Assembly: GCA_965367295.1 (NCBI GenBank)
Contig: CBDUHN010000014.1
Coordinates: 1-62,758 of the forward strand
Length of the DNA stretch: 62,758 bases
Direction: 5' to 3'
From: JAIVHA01 sp965367295
GTDB lineage: Bacteria > Pseudomonadota > Gammaproteobacteria > DSM-19610
Below the pieces are notes generated by a model that saw only the letters and a program-made list of their open reading frames with translations, searched no databases and had not been told where the DNA came from. Positions 37,050 to 44,616 of this stretch are shown piece by piece. Within the stretch, counting starts at the first letter, position 1. Each line of letters opens with the position of its first letter. The position numbers and the translations under genes were made by a program.

Positions 37050-37319
37050 CCAATGGACATGCTGACTGTCTTTCTTGCCATCAATCTCAGCGACATTCCG
37101 GCCACGCATCGATATAACTGGTACAAGTCTGCTCCCAATTTATCGATCAGCCGCCGGAGCACGGGAAACAACTCCGGGGTTCGCTATAGCATTCTCCAGA
37201 ATGACCGGTTTATCGGCACGAGCGCTCAGAAACCTGGTGGAATCAAGCTAAAATGAGCCGATACCTTTAGCAATGGTTTTTGTCAGTGTCGTCTTACCAA
37301 CCCGGTGCGCGCCAGGCAT
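37050..37319 (-). pseudogene. Remnant of an AAA_14 / DUF4143-type ATPase
   Basis: On the - strand a frame from 37319 reads GAHRVGKTTLTKTIAKG, a Walker A motif (GxxxxGKT), and stops soon after. In other frames downstream I read ADKPVILENA and then, after a stop codon where CAG is expected, RTPELFPVLRRLIDK. Together these match the start of AAA_14/DUF4143 ATPases (Walker A, then VILDEVQRxPELFPVLRRLID). Stops and frameshifts show that it is decayed. Such ATPases often travel with mobile or defence genes. No intact partner is seen. Confidence 0.6.
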
Positions 37320-37809
37320 TGCGGCCGCAGGCACATGAATCGTCTACTGACGATTCCCTGCAATCTTGCGCACCAACATACCTCGCATATTAGGTTTTAT
37401 ATTCCGTACACACAAGGTTTTACGGATGATTCGATACGGCGACATTCGATCATGCGTCCTGAAGAGGACATACATGAAGAATCGGAATAGTTCGACCAGA
37501 TATTTTTTGATGGCGGCACTGTTTGGCACTTCGGCTGTCTCGGTATTTTCAATTCAAGCGGCAACCACCGTGCCGTACGGTTTTCCTCGGGTGACACCAT
37601 CAGGGCGAGCGATATGAATGACAATTCACGGCAGTCATCCTGGCGATCAACACAAGCTTACTGGCATTATGGATGGCAGTGCCAGCGCACGCCGAGCACC
37701 CTGCCTGTCACGCCCCTGTACTCGAACTGGATCATGGGCGCGATGCACTCCATGTTCTTCAGGATGCAGACGGCGGCTGCCAGCATCTGCAACAGCTAGT
37801 AGGCAGTCA
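37320..37809. other. Stretch without a firm gene, possible broken secreted-protein gene
   Basis: Around 37636-37800 one + frame reads like a signal peptide (AVILAINTSLLALWMAVPAHA) followed by a Cys/His-rich segment. It has no in-frame start unless a base is lost near 37630, where ATGACAATTCAC lies one frame away. It may be a frameshifted relic of a small secreted protein. The rest, including two short frames near 37344-37617, shows no family features. Confidence 0.25.
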
Positions 37810-37926
37810 TCATCTCGATGAGCGCACCGGGAAAGGCTCAACAGAAAATGCCACTCCCAGCCAGCCCAAGGCAATCGGTAAGAGACCCAAGCCCACGGCC
37901 ATCACAATGATCGTTTCATCCATCAT
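37810..37926 (-). CDS. Small single-pass membrane protein (38 residues)
   Basis: AAGGA precedes a double ATG (37926 and 37923). The frame encodes about 38 residues, mostly one hydrophobic helix (IIVMAVGLGLLPIALGWLGVAF), then VEPFPVRSSR. It lies 139 bases after the thioredoxin-like gene of the arsenic operon on the same strand, and may be its last member. I do not know the family. The good ribosome-binding site and clean helix support it as a real gene. Confidence 0.5.
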   Translation of the reverse strand: MMDETIIVMAVGLGLLPIALGWLGVAFSVEPFPVRSSR

Positions 37927-38065
37927 TTGGTCCTTCTCGTGTGGCCTTTCACAGCCCCGCGACAGGCGAGCCGTGCATCCTTATTCCAATACCGTCAGAC
38001 CAGCCTTAGCAAACAAGCCTGTCCCGATTGGGTTTGTGCGCGCCTCGCCTTGTCGAGTATCCCGA

Positions 38066-38302
38066 TCATTCCGCGAGCCATTTCTCGACTTTCTTTCGAT
38101 CCGGCACACCGCCGGCATGCACCACGGTGCCGTCGATCACCACGCCGGGGGTGGACATGACGCCGTAGCCCATGATGGCACCGATGTCCTCGATCTTTTC
38201 CAGTTCGATGTCGATGCCCTCGACCTTGGCGGTCTCCTCAATCAATGCCAGGGTGCGCTTGCAGTTGGCACAACCGCTTCCGAGTACCTTGATGTGTTTC
38301 AT
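38066..38302 (-). CDS. Thioredoxin-like small disulfide protein (TM0996/MTH895 type)
   Basis: The 78-residue protein starts MKHIKVLGSGCANCKRT, with a redox CxxC (CANC) at residues 11-14. The fold ends with VMSTPGVVIDGTVVHAGGVP, whose cis-Pro motif STPG is typical. It is the length of the redox-active disulfide protein 2 family, often found beside permeases and arsenic genes. It may recycle thiols for ArsC or ArsM. GGAGG lies nine bases before the ATG. It follows arsM by about 100 bases in the operon direction. Confidence 0.88.
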   Translation of the reverse strand: MKHIKVLGSGCANCKRTLALIEETAKVEGIDIELEKIEDIGAIMGYGVMSTPGVVIDGTVVHAGGVPDRKKVEKWLAE

Positions 38303-38406
38303 ATTTGCGTTTCCTCCGCTAGATCAGGTTATGCGGGTGCGCAACACATCAGAGGGTGCGCACAGCACGGTTTTCCGGAACGACCCTATTCAGGGACAGC
38401 CGGGTA

Positions 38407-39192
38407 TCAGGGCTTTCTGGCCTCGATCACGGCCGAAACGACATACGCCTCAACGCCGCGCCCGGGTGCCCAGTCACGAATGAATTCCCGGCTCTCATCC
38501 TTGGGTGTGATGCGGATATCTTCAAAACCCGCTTCTTGCAACATCGCCTCCAGTTCGCCAACGGACGAGGCGCCGGCCATACAGCCCGTGTAGAGGGCCA
38601 GATCCTGACGCGCCTGATCAGGCAGCTGCGCTGTTGCCACTACATCGCTGATCGCCAGACGGCCACCCGGTACGAGTACACGAAAGGCCTCCCGGAACAC
38701 CTGCGCCTTATCGGGCGAAAGGTTGATGACGCAGTTGGAAATGATCACCGCCACACTGGCGTCGGCCAGCGGAAGGTGTTCGATCTCACCGAGGCGGAAG
38801 TCCACGTTGCGGTAGCCGCCCTTGCGGGCATTGTCGCGTGCCTTTATCAACATCTCCGGCGTCATGTCCACGCCGATCACACGGCCGGAATCACCGACAG
38901 CCCGGGCGGCAAGAAAACAGTCGAAGCCAGCCCCGCTGCCCAGATCCAGGACCGTCTCCCCTGCCTGCAAGGAGGCGATGGCCTGGGGATTGCCGCAGCC
39001 GAGTCCGAGGTCGGCCCCTTCGGGAACCGCACTCAAGTCCGCATCCGAGTAGCCTAGGCGCCTGGATGCAACCGACTCGGGTTGCGAACCGCACCCACTG
39101 CTGCCACTACAGCAACCGTCGCCGCCCTGCGCTACATGTCCGTAGGCCTCGCGCACTGCGCTCCGAATCGAATCATGATTGTTGTCTGACAT
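38407..39192 (-). CDS. arsM: Arsenite S-adenosylmethionine methyltransferase ArsM
   Basis: The 261-residue protein has the SAM-binding motif LDLGSGAGFDCFLAAR near residue 82 and the ArsM-type cysteines. These are a Cys-rich segment near residue 27 (CCSGSSGC), the loop Cys in ISNCVINLSPDK and the late Cys in YTGCMAGASS. It should methylate As(III) to mono- and dimethylated forms. GGAGA precedes the ATG. In the same operon an ArsP-type permease could export the methylated products, giving a coherent methylate-and-export branch beside the ArsC/ACR3 branch. Confidence 0.93.
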   Translation of the reverse strand: MSDNNHDSIRSAVREAYGHVAQGGDGCCSGSSGCGSQPESVASRRLGYSDADLSAVPEGADLGLGCGNPQAIASLQAGETVLDLGSGAGFDCFLAARAVGDSGRVIGVDMTPEMLIKARDNARKGGYRNVDFRLGEIEHLPLADASVAVIISNCVINLSPDKAQVFREAFRVLVPGGRLAISDVVATAQLPDQARQDLALYTGCMAGASSVGELEAMLQEAGFEDIRITPKDESREFIRDWAPGRGVEAYVVSAVIEARKP

Positions 39193-39204
39193 GATCTATC
39201 TCCA

Positions 39205-39690
39205 CTATGGGTTGGCACGTCTCGTGAAACAATACGACAGCGGAAAAGACGCAAAAAAGCTCATGCACATGGACGAACCGGCGTGGCGTTCCCGATAGTC
39301 GCGAAAGCGACCCGTTTCGTCGCAGTTGAAGAGACAGCAGTCCTCGAACACCCGTTGCATCTGCGACTTTGCCCGGGACAGCCCGATCCCCTGGCGCTTC
39401 AGAGGAGTCTGCTGCCTGTCGTTGCCCGCTAACCGCATCACCTCCAACGTAGCCGCGGGGAGGACGGCACGGTAGTGATCGGCCAACAGGTTGCGCACGG
39501 TATGCAGCAGCCAGGCGCTTACCGCATCCGCGTCGGACAAGGATGGCCTAGTGCAGTGCAGACGCAGGAAAATATCCTGAGTCAGATCCTCCGCATCCAC
39601 CTCGCTGGCACGTAAGCGACGCGAGAACTGTGGGACGGTTTCCCGATGACTTTCCCATGCGGCAGTAATGTCGATCATCATCCGCACCAT
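39205..39690 (-). CDS. SigZ-like ECF sigma factor with internal deletion
   Basis: The start ITAAWESHRETVPQFSRRLRASEVDAEDLTQDIFLRLH through VRNLLADHYR is a sigma-70 region 2 of the SigZ type. After about residue 76 the normal region 4 is missing. Only GLSRAKSQMQRVFEDCCLFNCDETGRFRDY remains, which matches the very C-terminus of SigZ proteins. About 45-60 residues, including most of the -35-binding helix-turn-helix, seem deleted without loss of frame. It is probably inactive or altered. It starts directly after the stop of the CMD-like gene, and the exact ATG (39690, 39681 or 39678) is uncertain. Confidence 0.65.
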   Translation of the reverse strand: MVRMMIDITAAWESHRETVPQFSRRLRASEVDAEDLTQDIFLRLHCTRPSLSDADAVSAWLLHTVRNLLADHYRAVLPAATLEVMRLAGNDRQQTPLKRQGIGLSRAKSQMQRVFEDCCLFNCDETGRFRDYRERHAGSSMCMSFFASFPLSYCFTRRANP

Positions 39691-40014
39691 TCAGCAGCAG
39701 GACTGACCGCTCCTGGTCTGTGTGCAGCACGCGCTCTCCGCCACCGGGATGTCCAGCGCCTTGCCTTTGTCCACCTTCGGTTTGGCTGGGCCGTTGGCCC
39801 GCTCGTCGAAAGCGGCATCGAGCTTTTGCGTAGCCTCGTCGCGGATGTGACGTGCGATTTCGATCACCGCGTCGATCTGGTGTTGCGGTACCCCCGCATC
39901 GCGCAGGCGCTGGAGCTGGCACTGGCCCATGTCGGGGTGGTTGGACGCGATGCCGGAGGCCAGCGAAACCATGGCAACGATGGATGAATGCAGTTGCGGT
40001 TGTTGAACAGTCAT
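39691..40014 (-). CDS. AhpD/CMD-like protein with Cys-rich tail
   Basis: The 107-residue protein is mostly helical (SLASGIASNHPDMGQCQLQRL, then IDAVIEIARHIRDEATQKLDAAF), in the style of small carboxymuconolactone-decarboxylase-like proteins found in arsenic clusters. The canonical AhpD CxxC is absent; a single Cys lies in GQCQL. The C-terminus carries two Cys pairs (SACCTQTRSGQSCC) that could bind As(III). It lies between the ArsP-type permease and the truncated sigma factor in the operon. Its function is unknown; arsenic binding is inference from the tail. Confidence 0.6.
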   Translation of the reverse strand: MTVQQPQLHSSIVAMVSLASGIASNHPDMGQCQLQRLRDAGVPQHQIDAVIEIARHIRDEATQKLDAAFDERANGPAKPKVDKGKALDIPVAESACCTQTRSGQSCC

Positions 40015-40035
40015 GTTGTCAATTACTCATTGGAA

Positions 40036-40995
40036 TTACATAGAAAACAGATTGAAACCCCAGCCCACCAGCGTGAAGGCGATAGCCAGCATACCGGCAT
40101 ACAGCGTCAACGCCGGCCACTTGATCACCTTGCGCAGTATGATCATCTCCGGCAGCGACAGCGTGGCGATACTCATCATCAACGCCAGCGTGGTGCCGAT
40201 GGCCACGCCCTTTCCGAGCATCGCCTCGGCCACGGGGATCACGCCGGTGGCATTGGAATACAGCGGCACACCGAGTAGTACCGCACCGGGCACGGCCAGC
40301 CAGTTGTCCCCGCCACCCAGGTATTCGGTGATCCAATCCTCGGGCACGTAACCGTGGAACAGCGCGCCGACGGCAATACCCGCAATCACCCACTTCCACA
40401 GGCGACCAACGATTTCCCTCACCTCGCCCCAGGCATAACGGTGACGGCCTTGCAGAGATGTGTCCGACTCGATATGCACTGTCTCACCCATGTGGATTTT
40501 CCAGACGTAGTCCTCCACCCAGCGCTCGGGCTTGAACCGCTCCATGATGATGCCACCGACGTAGGCCACCGTGAGACCAGCAGCGACATACATGGCGGTG
40601 AGTTTCCAGCCGAGGATACCGAACAGGATCACCACAGCCACCTCGTTGATCATCGGGCTGGCGATGAGGAATGAGAATGTCACGCCCAGCGGGATGCCCG
40701 CCTCAACGAAGCCGATGAACAGCGGCACCGAGGAGCAGGAGCAGAACGGGGTCACCGCGCCGAGAGTCACGGCCGAAGAGCGCGCCAGCCACTTGGGTTT
40801 GCCACGCACGTAATCACGCACTCGCTCCGGCGATAACATCGCACGCAGCAAACCCATGACGTAGATGATGACCACCAGCATGGCGAAGATCTTGGTCGTA
40901 TCCTGGATGAAAAAATGCAGTGCAGCACCGTTATGGCTGGCGGCGCTCAGACCAAGCCACTGATAGACGATGAAATTGGCCAGTGCATCGAACAT
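40036..40995 (-). CDS. arsP: ArsP-type permease (DUF318/UPF0718)
   Basis: The 319-residue membrane protein has about eight to ten helices in two halves. The conserved Cys motif TPFCSCSSVPLFIGFVEAGIP lies near residue 83 and the second-half motif GVPLYSNATGVIPVAEAMLGKG near residue 240. ArsP proteins of this family export methylated trivalent and aromatic arsenicals. The start overlaps the ACR3 stop (TGATG), so the two are translationally coupled. Together with arsM, this suggests export of methylarsenite. Other members of the family have unknown substrates, so the role is likely but not certain. Confidence 0.85.
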   Translation of the reverse strand: MFDALANFIVYQWLGLSAASHNGAALHFFIQDTTKIFAMLVVIIYVMGLLRAMLSPERVRDYVRGKPKWLARSSAVTLGAVTPFCSCSSVPLFIGFVEAGIPLGVTFSFLIASPMINEVAVVILFGILGWKLTAMYVAAGLTVAYVGGIIMERFKPERWVEDYVWKIHMGETVHIESDTSLQGRHRYAWGEVREIVGRLWKWVIAGIAVGALFHGYVPEDWITEYLGGGDNWLAVPGAVLLGVPLYSNATGVIPVAEAMLGKGVAIGTTLALMMSIATLSLPEMIILRKVIKWPALTLYAGMLAIAFTLVGWGFNLFSM

Positions 40996-42137
40996 CAGCG
41001 TGACTTTGATTCAATGTGCAGGGACACATCCGCTGGACAGCACTGCCCATGGGGCACTATACCCTCACGTTGTTCGTACCAGCCACGCGTGCGATTCACC
41101 ATGGCTACCGCCAAGAGCATCACCGGCACCTCGATGAGTACACCGACCACGGTGGCCAGTGCCGCGCCGGACCTGAAACCGAACAACGCGATAGCGGTGG
41201 CCACGGCCAGTTCGAAGAAGTTGCTGGCGCCGATGAGTGCGGACGGCCCTGCCACGCAGTGCGGCGATCTCACCACGCGATTGAGCAGGTAGGCCAGACC
41301 CGAGTTGAAAAATACCTGGATCAGGATCGGCACTGCCAACAAGACGATAATGAGCGGCTGTTTGATGATCTGCTCGCCCTGGAAGCCGAACAGCAGCACC
41401 AGGGTCGCGAGCAGCGCGATGAGAGAAACCGGATGCATGCCATCCAGTACCCGTTGCAGGCGCAGATAGCCGTGTTCACCCTTGAGTAGCCAGTTACGCC
41501 ACAGATTGGCTATCACCAGCGGAATAACGATATAGACCAGCACCGACAGCAGCAACGTGTTCCACGGTACCGTGATGGCGGACATGCCCAGCAGCAGGCC
41601 GACGATGGGCGCGAAGGCGAAGATCATGATCACATCGTTGAGCGCCACCTGCGACAGGGTGAAGTGCGGCTCGCCCCTGGATAAATTGCTCCACACGAAC
41701 ACCATAGCGGTACAGGGCGCGGCGGCGAGGATGATGAGCCCGGCGATGTAGAAATCGATCTGCTCCGCCGGCAGCCAGGGGCGGAACAACCCACCGATAA
41801 ACACCCAGCCCAGCAGCGCCATGGAAAAAGGTTTCACCGCCCAGTTCACGAACAGGGTCACCCCCATGCCGCGCCAGTACTGTGTGACACCCTTCAGCGC
41901 GTGCAGGTCGATCTTGAGCAGCATCGGAATGATCATCAGCCACACCAGCACTGCCACCGGCAGATTGACCTGGGCGATTTCCAACGCGCCGATGGCCTGG
42001 AAGGCGTCATTAAAAAAATGCCCCAACGCGATACCCATTAGGATGCACAAAAACACCCAGGCGGTCAGATAACGCTCGAAGAACCCCATCTCGGCACCGG
42101 CCACTCGCTTTGCCGTGGTTTCGCATTGCGTACTCAT
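40995..42137 (-). CDS. arsB: ACR3-family arsenite efflux transporter
   Basis: The 380-residue protein has ten helices and the ACR3 signature LAAAPCTAMVFVWSNLSRG with the conserved functional Cys, plus the second-half motif IGASNFFELAVATAIALFG. It extrudes As(III) using the proton gradient. Its stop overlaps the ArsP start and its start overlaps the stop of the MBL-fold gene by 4 bases. A Cys pair in the C-terminal tail (HGQCCPADV) is an extra that may help metal sensing. It is the main As(III) pump of the operon. Confidence 0.95.
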   Translation of the reverse strand: MSTQCETTAKRVAGAEMGFFERYLTAWVFLCILMGIALGHFFNDAFQAIGALEIAQVNLPVAVLVWLMIIPMLLKIDLHALKGVTQYWRGMGVTLFVNWAVKPFSMALLGWVFIGGLFRPWLPAEQIDFYIAGLIILAAAPCTAMVFVWSNLSRGEPHFTLSQVALNDVIMIFAFAPIVGLLLGMSAITVPWNTLLLSVLVYIVIPLVIANLWRNWLLKGEHGYLRLQRVLDGMHPVSLIALLATLVLLFGFQGEQIIKQPLIIVLLAVPILIQVFFNSGLAYLLNRVVRSPHCVAGPSALIGASNFFELAVATAIALFGFRSGAALATVVGVLIEVPVMLLAVAMVNRTRGWYEQREGIVPHGQCCPADVSLHIESKSR

Positions 42138-43084
42138 GGCCTGGGCACCTCTCCGGTTTCATTATTCTCAAATTGCACATAACTACGATTGACGTTACCG
42201 CGTTGCAAGGTCTCGAAGTTCTCCAGATAACGCCAGCGCGGCTCCTTGCCATACTTTTCAACCGTGGCTTCGAGTCCCTCCCAGTTTTCCGCCGCCGGCT
42301 TGATCTCGGCGAGCAGCCAGGCCAGATAGTCGCCCGTGTCATGTTGCGCCTTGGCCGCATCACATGGGTTGCCATGACCGGGGACTATGACCATGGGTTT
42401 CAGGATGGCAAGGGCGGAATCAAAAGCAGAGTGCCAACTCCCGACCCGGCTCCACGGCAGCACGCCCAACATGCGATCCACGTAAATCAGATCGCCGCTG
42501 AACAACACTCGTTGCTGCGGCAGCCACACCACGACATCACCCGGAAAGTGCGCGTCGCCGAACCAGTGCAGTTCAACGGGCATTCCGCCAAGCGTCAGGG
42601 CCGCGGCGTCCGTGGCTATGGGTTCCGGGGCGAAACCGGCCTCGGTGCCAGCGAGGCGCTCCTTGAGCACGGGTTCCAACCCTGACTGGAGCTGCTCCGA
42701 GAACTGCCGTTGGGTGTGTACGGTGCGCGCCAGGGCGATAAGCTGCGCGCCCTGCCCGGCGAAGTAACTGTTGCCCAACCAGCGATGGTCCTGTGAGCCG
42801 GAGTTGAGCACCCAGCGAATCGGCTTGTCGCTCACCGTGCGCACAGCGCGCTCGATGAGTTGAGCGCCCTGGCGCGCGGCGCCGCTGTCGATCAGCACCA
42901 CACCGTCGGGCGTGACCACGAAGCCGAAGTTGGCATTCAATCCGTAGTTCTCATAAGTACGCGCACCGGTGGGACCGATGAGGGCATAAACATCTTCGGC
43001 CACGCGCCGGGGTGTCAGTTCGAAAGCCTGTGCCAGCGGCGCCAGGAACACCAGCCACAACCAGGGGACCAGACGGCGCGTCAT
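42134..43084 (-). CDS. Exported MBL-fold hydrolase with atypical metal site
   Basis: The 316-residue protein has a signal peptide (MTRRLVPWLWLVFLAPLAQA) and a metallo-beta-lactamase fold: VVLIDSGAARQG, GDAHFPGDVVVWLP, VLFSGDLIYVDRM and IVPGHGNPC. The usual HxHxDH zinc motif is replaced by NSGSQDHRWLGN, which keeps only the DH pair. This resembles the quinoprotein-relay/SoxH-like group rather than classic lactamases. The later His and Asp ligands are present, so one metal may bind. Overlaps of 4 bases with both arsC and ACR3 place it firmly inside the operon, yet it is not a standard arsenic gene. The substrate is unknown. Confidence 0.8.
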   Translation of the reverse strand: MTRRLVPWLWLVFLAPLAQAFELTPRRVAEDVYALIGPTGARTYENYGLNANFGFVVTPDGVVLIDSGAARQGAQLIERAVRTVSDKPIRWVLNSGSQDHRWLGNSYFAGQGAQLIALARTVHTQRQFSEQLQSGLEPVLKERLAGTEAGFAPEPIATDAAALTLGGMPVELHWFGDAHFPGDVVVWLPQQRVLFSGDLIYVDRMLGVLPWSRVGSWHSAFDSALAILKPMVIVPGHGNPCDAAKAQHDTGDYLAWLLAEIKPAAENWEGLEATVEKYGKEPRWRYLENFETLQRGNVNRSYVQFENNETGEVPRP

Positions 43085-43506
43085 ACCGGGCTCTCCTCGC
43101 GCAGGCGCGCCACCAGCCCGGCCACCCGTTCCCTGACCTCATCGCGGGTGGCGTGAAACACCCTCATGACCTCTGCCTCCGTGCCGGTGGCCTTGGCCGG
43201 GTCGTTCAGGGGCCAGTGCTCCTTGCGTGTACCGGGCGGCAGCACCGGGCAGTGTTCGTCGGCGTGGCCGCAGACGGTTACCACCAGGTCGGCATCCTCA
43301 AGCATGGCATCGGTAACCCGGGTGGATTCCTGCCCGGCGATATCGACGCCCGCCTCTGCCATCACTGCGATGGCGCGCGGATTCTTGCCATGGGCTTCGA
43401 TGCCGGCCGATTGAATGGTCCAGTCCGTTGGTGCCAACTGCCTGGCCCAGCCTTCGGCCATTTGGGAGCGACAGGAATTGCCGGTGCAAAGAAACAGGAT
43501 GTTCAT
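43081..43506 (-). CDS. arsC: Arsenate reductase ArsC (low-molecular-weight phosphatase type)
   Basis: The 141-residue protein starts MNILFLCTGNSCRSQMAEGWAR with the CX5R phosphatase-type loop. It also has CGHADEHCPVLPPGTRKEHWPL, with the Cys pair used in the intramolecular thiol relay and the WPL(N)DP motif. It reduces As(V) to As(III) with thioredoxin as electron donor, which fits the thioredoxin-like gene in the same operon. AGGGA precedes the ATG. It follows arsR by 35 bases and overlaps the MBL-fold gene by 4 bases. Confidence 0.95.
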   Translation of the reverse strand: MNILFLCTGNSCRSQMAEGWARQLAPTDWTIQSAGIEAHGKNPRAIAVMAEAGVDIAGQESTRVTDAMLEDADLVVTVCGHADEHCPVLPPGTRKEHWPLNDPAKATGTEAEVMRVFHATRDEVRERVAGLVARLREESPV

Positions 43507-43541
43507 TCAGGATTCCCTGGATTCTGGTTATTGCAAACAGT

Positions 43542-43895
43542 TCAGGCGCAGCAGGTGCTACCCGGCCGGTTGGGCATCCCGGACAAGGCTGCGCGATCGT
43601 CGGTATAGGGGGCCTCGCGGGCCATGCCCTCGGCGGTCGCCGCCAATAGCTTCCGCGCCCAAGCCGGCAGCGCATCGTGCAGCCGGTAATATACCCACAG
43701 ACCCTGGCGGCGGTCGCTGACCAGACCGTCCCTGCGCAGCTGCGCAAGGTGGCGGGAGATCATGGGTTGCGACACCCCCAGCGCATGGGTCAGCTCGCAC
43801 ACGCACAGCTCTCCTTCCCAATGCAGGAGCAGCAGCGCGCGCAACCTCAACGGATGGGCCAGGGCGGTAAAAACGGTATCCGCGTTTATGTTCAT
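43542..43895 (-). CDS. arsR: ArsR family As(III)-responsive repressor
   Basis: The 117-residue protein has a winged helix with the classic metal site in ELCVCELTHALGVSQPMISRHLAQLR. The Cys-x-Cys at the start of the recognition region binds As(III), which releases DNA. A further Cys pair ends the protein (STCCA). I chose ATG 43895; the longer frame to 43931 would start inside the operator. It is the first gene of the arsenic operon and should repress all genes down to about 37810. The palindromic operator lies 25-44 bases before the start. Confidence 0.93.
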   Translation of the reverse strand: MNINADTVFTALAHPLRLRALLLLHWEGELCVCELTHALGVSQPMISRHLAQLRRDGLVSDRRQGLWVYYRLHDALPAWARKLLAATAEGMAREAPYTDDRAALSGMPNRPGSTCCA

Positions 43896-43903
43896 GTCCG
43901 GTA

Positions 43904-43939
43904 ATATATGCTTTATCGTATATATGGTCAATCATATAT
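43904..43939. promoter_or_regulatory. ArsR-type operator
   Basis: ATATATG (43920-43926) and CATATAT (43933-43939) form a perfect inverted repeat with a six-base spacer. A further direct ATATATG lies at 43904-43910. This AT-rich layout fits known ArsR operators and lies in the divergent region between arsR and the arsC-like remnant. It should cover the promoters of both directions. Confidence 0.75.
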
Positions 43940-43985
43940 TTTTGATCGACGCCAGTTCACCTTGAAGATTTGAAGGAAAAAACGC

Positions 43986-44213
43986 ATGACCGATCCCGTC
44001 CGCGTGTTGTTTTTATGTACGGACGATTCCTGCCGGTCCCGGATGGCCGTGATCCTGCTGGGGGACTTTGGCGGCGAGGACTTCGAGGTCTACAGCGGTG
44101 GTCAGAAGCGGATTCACCGGGGCTTCAGGGACCCGGCCGCAGCGCCGGGCATGGTCAACGTACAGGGGGTTCGGCCTTCCGGTGCACGGGGACGCTACAA
44201 TGCAAACCGCTGA
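43986..44213 (+). pseudogene. Truncated arsC-like (LMW phosphatase-type) remnant
   Basis: The first 37 residues, VRVLFLCTDDSCRSRMAVILLGDFGGEDFEVYSGG, match the start of ArsC-type arsenate reductases. The CX5R loop has DD in place of GN and is followed by RMAV instead of QMAE. After that the frame no longer looks like ArsC (low complexity, Gly/Arg rich) and stops at 75 residues. GGA precedes the ATG. It lies divergent from arsR and shares its operator. It is probably a decayed second arsC; a short peptide that keeps the loop could still be made. Confidence 0.6.
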
Positions 44214-44616
44214 AGCAAACAGATTGGATCGAGTGCGCAACTCCTGTGATGCATCCTTATCACATGACCGCTTGCAGGACGTTGTCCTCGAACGCCTGAG
44301 CGGCTCTTTTCAGCGTCAAACCTAACGGTCTCCCCTGACACCAATTCACAGGCTGTCCATAAACCCTTCGTAAAGGCGCTCGCGATCACCGCCAGCGCAA
44401 GCTCGAACAACCTGGTGAATGGAAGAATCACGAACAGCGGGAATGGGGGATATCCAACAACCGGTTGGTTACACTGTAACCAGTGCCTGGTCGTTGTCCG
44501 GCGTACCTGGTTTTTGTCGTACATGACTTTTATGTGCCCTGGGCTGGACTTCCCCCAGGACCATAGAACCTCGCGGCGGTCCTGTGCGAACCGCCGCGTA
44601 GCAGGCTTTGACAAAA
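44214..44616. other. Intergenic region without a supported gene
   Basis: About 400 bases separate the arsC-like remnant from cpxP. A minus-strand frame of 139 residues crosses it but has no motif, start signal or protein-like composition. I see no repeat or strong hairpin. It is probably decayed sequence at the edge of the arsenic block. Confidence 0.35.

Noticed and set aside
37673..38593. A 306-residue + strand frame
   Set aside because: Most of it overlaps the clear minus-strand thioredoxin-like and arsM genes. Only its first 40 codons look protein-like, and they are noted as a possible relic.
44195..44614. A 139-residue minus-strand frame between arsR and cpxP
   Set aside because: No ribosome site, no motif, uneven composition.
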